Source: Carettochelys insculpta (Eukaryota > Chordata > Testudines > Carettochelyidae). Taken from it: a stretch of 64,000 bases of DNA. Below are positions 60,485-64,000 of this stretch, piece by piece. A program made the translations under genes and the position numbers. The notes beneath the pieces are model-generated. The model saw nothing but the letters and a program-made list of their open reading frames with translations. It made no database searches and was not told the origin of the DNA. Position 1 is the first letter of the stretch. Each line of letters opens with the position of its first letter. The stretch spans positions 42,125,501 to 42,189,500 of the forward strand of contig NC_134145.1 in NCBI RefSeq assembly GCF_033958435.1, read 5' to 3'.

Positions 60485-63400
60485 GACCATACCCAGCTCA
60501 TCTTCATCCTGAGAAATATTTAATTCTCAAAATTTTAATACATCATCTCTGATGTGATTTACAGCCCTAGATCAAAATTTTTTGTTACGTATTCAAGCAG
60601 AATAGGTAGTCTGTTGAACAAATGGACCTATTCCTGGAAAGGAATAGAAAGAAGCCATCTAGGATAATATTAGCAGTCTGTGTCATATGTGTAAAAATTC
60701 TGGGCTCTATAATCCTCTGTCACCATGAAGGCTGCACCACATCCCATGCTGTTCAACATAATAACCCTTTTGAAGTTTCCAATGGTTATGGATTCATTAC
60801 AATATAATGAAAGATAAGAAACAGACAGGAGAGGCTTTTATTTGTACATGGGGAAGAGAGATGCAGTTTTAAAGATGTTTTCAAAGATGTGTACTGTATC
60901 CAGTACTGAACACAGAGAGCAGATGCTTGCAAAGTGCTATCAGAAGGAACAACTAATTTGGCGAGGTGCTCTCTGTCGGACTACACGTGTTCTTACAACA
61001 CTGTACATTGAGAGAAATAGAATGGATTTCCAGTTACAAGTTTCTAGACAGGGGCTCCCTTTCCAGTATAATTGCATTCAGAACTGTGGTCATTAAGCTA
61101 GAAATCAGTGAGTGCTGAGCTGTTGACAGGGTAGATGTTGGCTGTGCATGTTTCTTCCCATATTCACTCAAGCAGTTTGAATTCTTTAGAAAGGCCAAAT
61201 GCAGTAAAAAGTGTGATTTATACCAGACATCAAACTAAGTGATTCACATCTCCAGCCAATAAGACTCTAAACTTGCTTGCTGTTGCTCATGCACTATTGG
61301 AATATCATCTGCTGAGTTCACAATGAAGAACAATTCAAAATTCCATTTCTGAACATCAGAATATTTCCACTGCAGCAAAAGGAACTGCAGAAACCCTAAG
61401 GGAATGATAGGAATTAGATAACTGCACCATAATCTCATTCTCAACAACTTTCCCAAGCCTGTGCAGCTTAGCTGAATTGTACTTCTGATGAGGAGAGGGT
61501 CCACATATAGATAATATAACTTGAAAATGTAACTTTCAAGAAACCTCTCTCTCAAATGTCATTTCTGGAATATGTATTATAACTGAATGAAGACTTGGTG
61601 TTTCAAGTTGTGAGCATAAAACAGCTGTTCTGTATGCTTTCAGAATGTCTCAGTTTAGAACAGGTAGGCAGGAAGTCAAGAAAAAAAATCACCTTGACAA
61701 ATGCTGAACAAAATACAGTTTATTGACAGACAGGATCCAGAATGCTGCTGTTGAAATCTAGGGGGCAAGGGAGGGTTCCAACCAGCTTTAGTAAGGTTCG
61801 GCTTTTCAACATTAAATAAAAACAGAAATGAAAGAAATTAAGAAATAAAAATAATGGATTAAGAGCTGTGTAAGATTTTCAAAGGGATGGCTAGTTGGTG
61901 AGGCAGAAAGATACAAGGATGTTCTTCCAGAGGCAGGAGACTATGGAGACGTATTTGCGCACAGCACTACTGACTGGAGTACCCCAATTAGAAAGAAATC
62001 AACAGCTTCTTAGTTTACAGAGAAATCACGCTCAGAGCCTGATTCACCAAATATAGGCAGATAGAGAGATCAATCTGCCTAGCTTTCAATCAACCTGACC
62101 CTTACAAATGCATTTCCATGGGGTTAGAGGAATCTCTGCAGCCTGGAAGACAAAAGGAATCTGATATTACTGAACATCGTCACAAATGCTTTGTATTTTT
62201 AGGTGACAATTTTTTTTATCCACACAAAAGTAGGAAATTTTATTAGCCGAAACCAAAAAATAACAAACCAGCTTCAACTACGTGCATATTGATTTTAAAT
62301 ATTTCACTTTTATTTTCAAGACAAGAGTTGTTGGTATTAAAACTATATTAAAATTGGTTTCCCTCAAGCCCTGATCTTGCTTTCATGAACTTTTAATCTT
62401 CATAAAAGTGTGTGTGTTTATGTGAATGCATGCATGCATGCATGCATGTGTTGACCTTCCTTAAACATGGGAGCAGGCTCAGTACTTTGCTTTATATTGA
62501 TTTAGGAAGATATCACTGCCTTCTCTATTACATAGTGCCAGTATGAAACATTTACTTTAATGATGCCCAAGAGCAAGATTCCTCATTTGGTTAATTCTTC
62601 TATCTGGAATCACTTTATTTTATTATCTTGTAGTGCATATCTGCATTTAGAGTCAAAAGGAATAGACAAGTATCTTTATTTTTCATCTAACCCAGCCTTA
62701 CAACCAGAAAATAAAAAACTTGCTGGTTCTCCCCCTCCCCCGCACTCGTCCTTTACTATTTCTTGTTCTTTGAAATACTTTTATTTAGGACTTTCAAAGA
62801 GTTCACTCACAATATTAAACTCAGAGCTGAAAGTGAGATGGTATGCATGCATATTAAGGCTACTCTGAGGCTTTTAATAAAAAAGAAAAAAAGATATTTT
62901 AATATTTGTGTCAGAAAATGTTACCAGTATTTTAACACTGTATTAAAATTGGTTAATTAAAAATAAATCATTCAGTTCTTTAATGACTTTGAACATTTGG
63001 AAGCAAGGAATTTTTAAAAATGTTTAGATAGTAATTATACTTTGTGAACTAATAGAATAACCCCCTCGCCAAATCAAGGGACTTTAAAGTCATTTCATAA
63101 TATCCCTTCATAGTTTTATGAATCATCACAATAAAACGGTTAAACTTAATTCTCTATATTCCTTTCTGCTAATTGGTGTAGGGAATAGGTATAAATAGGA
63201 ATAACCCAGCTTTGCATGTTGTGACCCCAAAACATTTTGCTAGTGGGTTTATTTATACCTTAGTTAGACCAGAAGCTCTGGATTTTGTCCTGTTAACCGG
63301 CAAACAGGATATCCTCATTTAAAAAAAAATGATCCTTGAGTGTTTTTCATAGAGGTACAATTAACTGATCACTGTTGTGATCTGATGTGAAGAGCAGTGC

Positions 63401-63744
63401 TCTAACAGCTTTTCTGCCGTTCATCAGCTAGCTTTTTTGGACGGAGTAATCATATTTATCTGACACTCAGGGATGTTTAAACACAAAAACAAAGAGCCTG
63501 AAATAAAATTTCATGCTTAAGAAAATCTTTTCATTGGCTGTTACGAATAATAATGATTTCTGGCTTGTTATTTTTTCCTGAATTAAAAAATTATGAACTC
63601 TGTATGGAATCTGGCAACTATTTTATCACCTTTCAAAGAAGTGATTATATTTCACACTGCCTCATTAATTGTCTGAGTGTGTCATTTTTAAAAAAAGGGC
63701 CTATATCCTATTTTCAAAAAAATATTGTCAGGAGATGGTAGACA
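60485..63744. other. No gene seen
   Basis: AT-rich DNA. The open frames at 60842-61096 plus, 61244-61555 minus and 62560-62868 plus have no known domain. Only the TGCA microsatellite is supported. Confidence 0.5.
62427..62448. repeat. (ATGC)n self-complementary microsatellite
   Basis: About five ATGC units in a row. Each unit is part of a palindromic TGCA/GCATGC series. Confidence 0.9.
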
Positions 63745-63972
63745 GGTAACTTTGTTACTGCAACTTTCAAAAATGCCTAGGTATCCATTTGGCTTTGTCC
63801 TTTTGGAAAATAGGACTTAGTCCCCTTCGAAAAATTTCACCTTCAGATACTTAAGAAGTTGGTGTATAAAATAATCAGTTTTTTAAAAATATAATTAAAA
63901 TTTACCAGATTCTAAGCAGAGTTAAACTACCTCTCCTGAATGCCTAGGCAATTTTGAAAATCCCACAAAGTT
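63745..63972. repeat. Old dispersed repeat relic
   Basis: AAAATGCCTAGGTATCC near the left and, inverted in sense, GCCTAGGCAATTTTGAAAAT near the right resemble a widespread sauropsid repeat built on TAGGCACC wording. Diverged; the right end may run past the window. Confidence 0.4.
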
Positions 63973-64000
63973 CCTATGTTCATCTTTATGAGCAAAAATG

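Overview
The window reads as non-coding vertebrate DNA, most likely from a turtle (Testudines) or a close sauropsid. The reasons are a CR1 LINE 3' end, a tRNA-derived SINE with a CR1-like tail, RTE-class LINEs, a Gmr1-like Ty3/gypsy remnant, and many PIF/Harbinger-type elements and MITEs whose tips read GGCTRYGTCTACACTA. I recall those tips as abundant in turtle genomes, but I could not search. I see no host protein-coding exon, rRNA, functional tRNA or CRISPR array. The long AT-rich spans between repeats look like intergenic or intronic DNA.

Layout: 1-4.3 kb holds a reversed fragment of a Harbinger Myb-like gene and a possible reversed LTR. 6.9-7.4 kb is a MITE carrying a nested insertion. 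9.7-10.2 kb is the 3' end of a LINE. 11.4-12.3 kb is a 711-bp Harbinger-like MITE next to a small fold-back repeat. 13.6-17.4 kb is a decayed two-gene Harbinger element, followed by a SINE and another MITE. 20.7-21.7 kb is an internally deleted Harbinger copy. 25.1-26.4 kb holds half of a fold-back MITE and a second copy of the 711-bp family. 27.8-30.9 kb is a complete RTE-class LINE flanked by a perfect 11-bp target duplication. 31.9-35.6 kb is the best preserved two-gene Harbinger element. 35.9-44.4 kb carries three fold-back MITEs, a hAT-like element nested in another MITE, and older repeats. 45.6-46.5 kb is a SINE head and a CR1 3' end. 52.7-53.0 kb and 56.6-56.9 kb are two copies of another terminal-inverted-repeat family. 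57.0-60.5 kb is a reversed Ty3/gypsy element whose remaining pol domains run protease, integrase, then RT/RNase H, which is the copia-like order typical of the Gmr1 group.

The Harbinger pieces form one system. The two large copies carry a DDE transposase gene and a Myb/SANT (trihelix-like) DNA-binding gene that converge. The small MITEs share the tips and are presumably mobilised by such proteins. The transposase intron sits at the same codon boundary in both large copies, and the Myb-like gene has an intron whose donor is recognisable in three copies. All protein genes here are broken by stops or frameshifts, so the window records past transposition and no gene in it looks functional.
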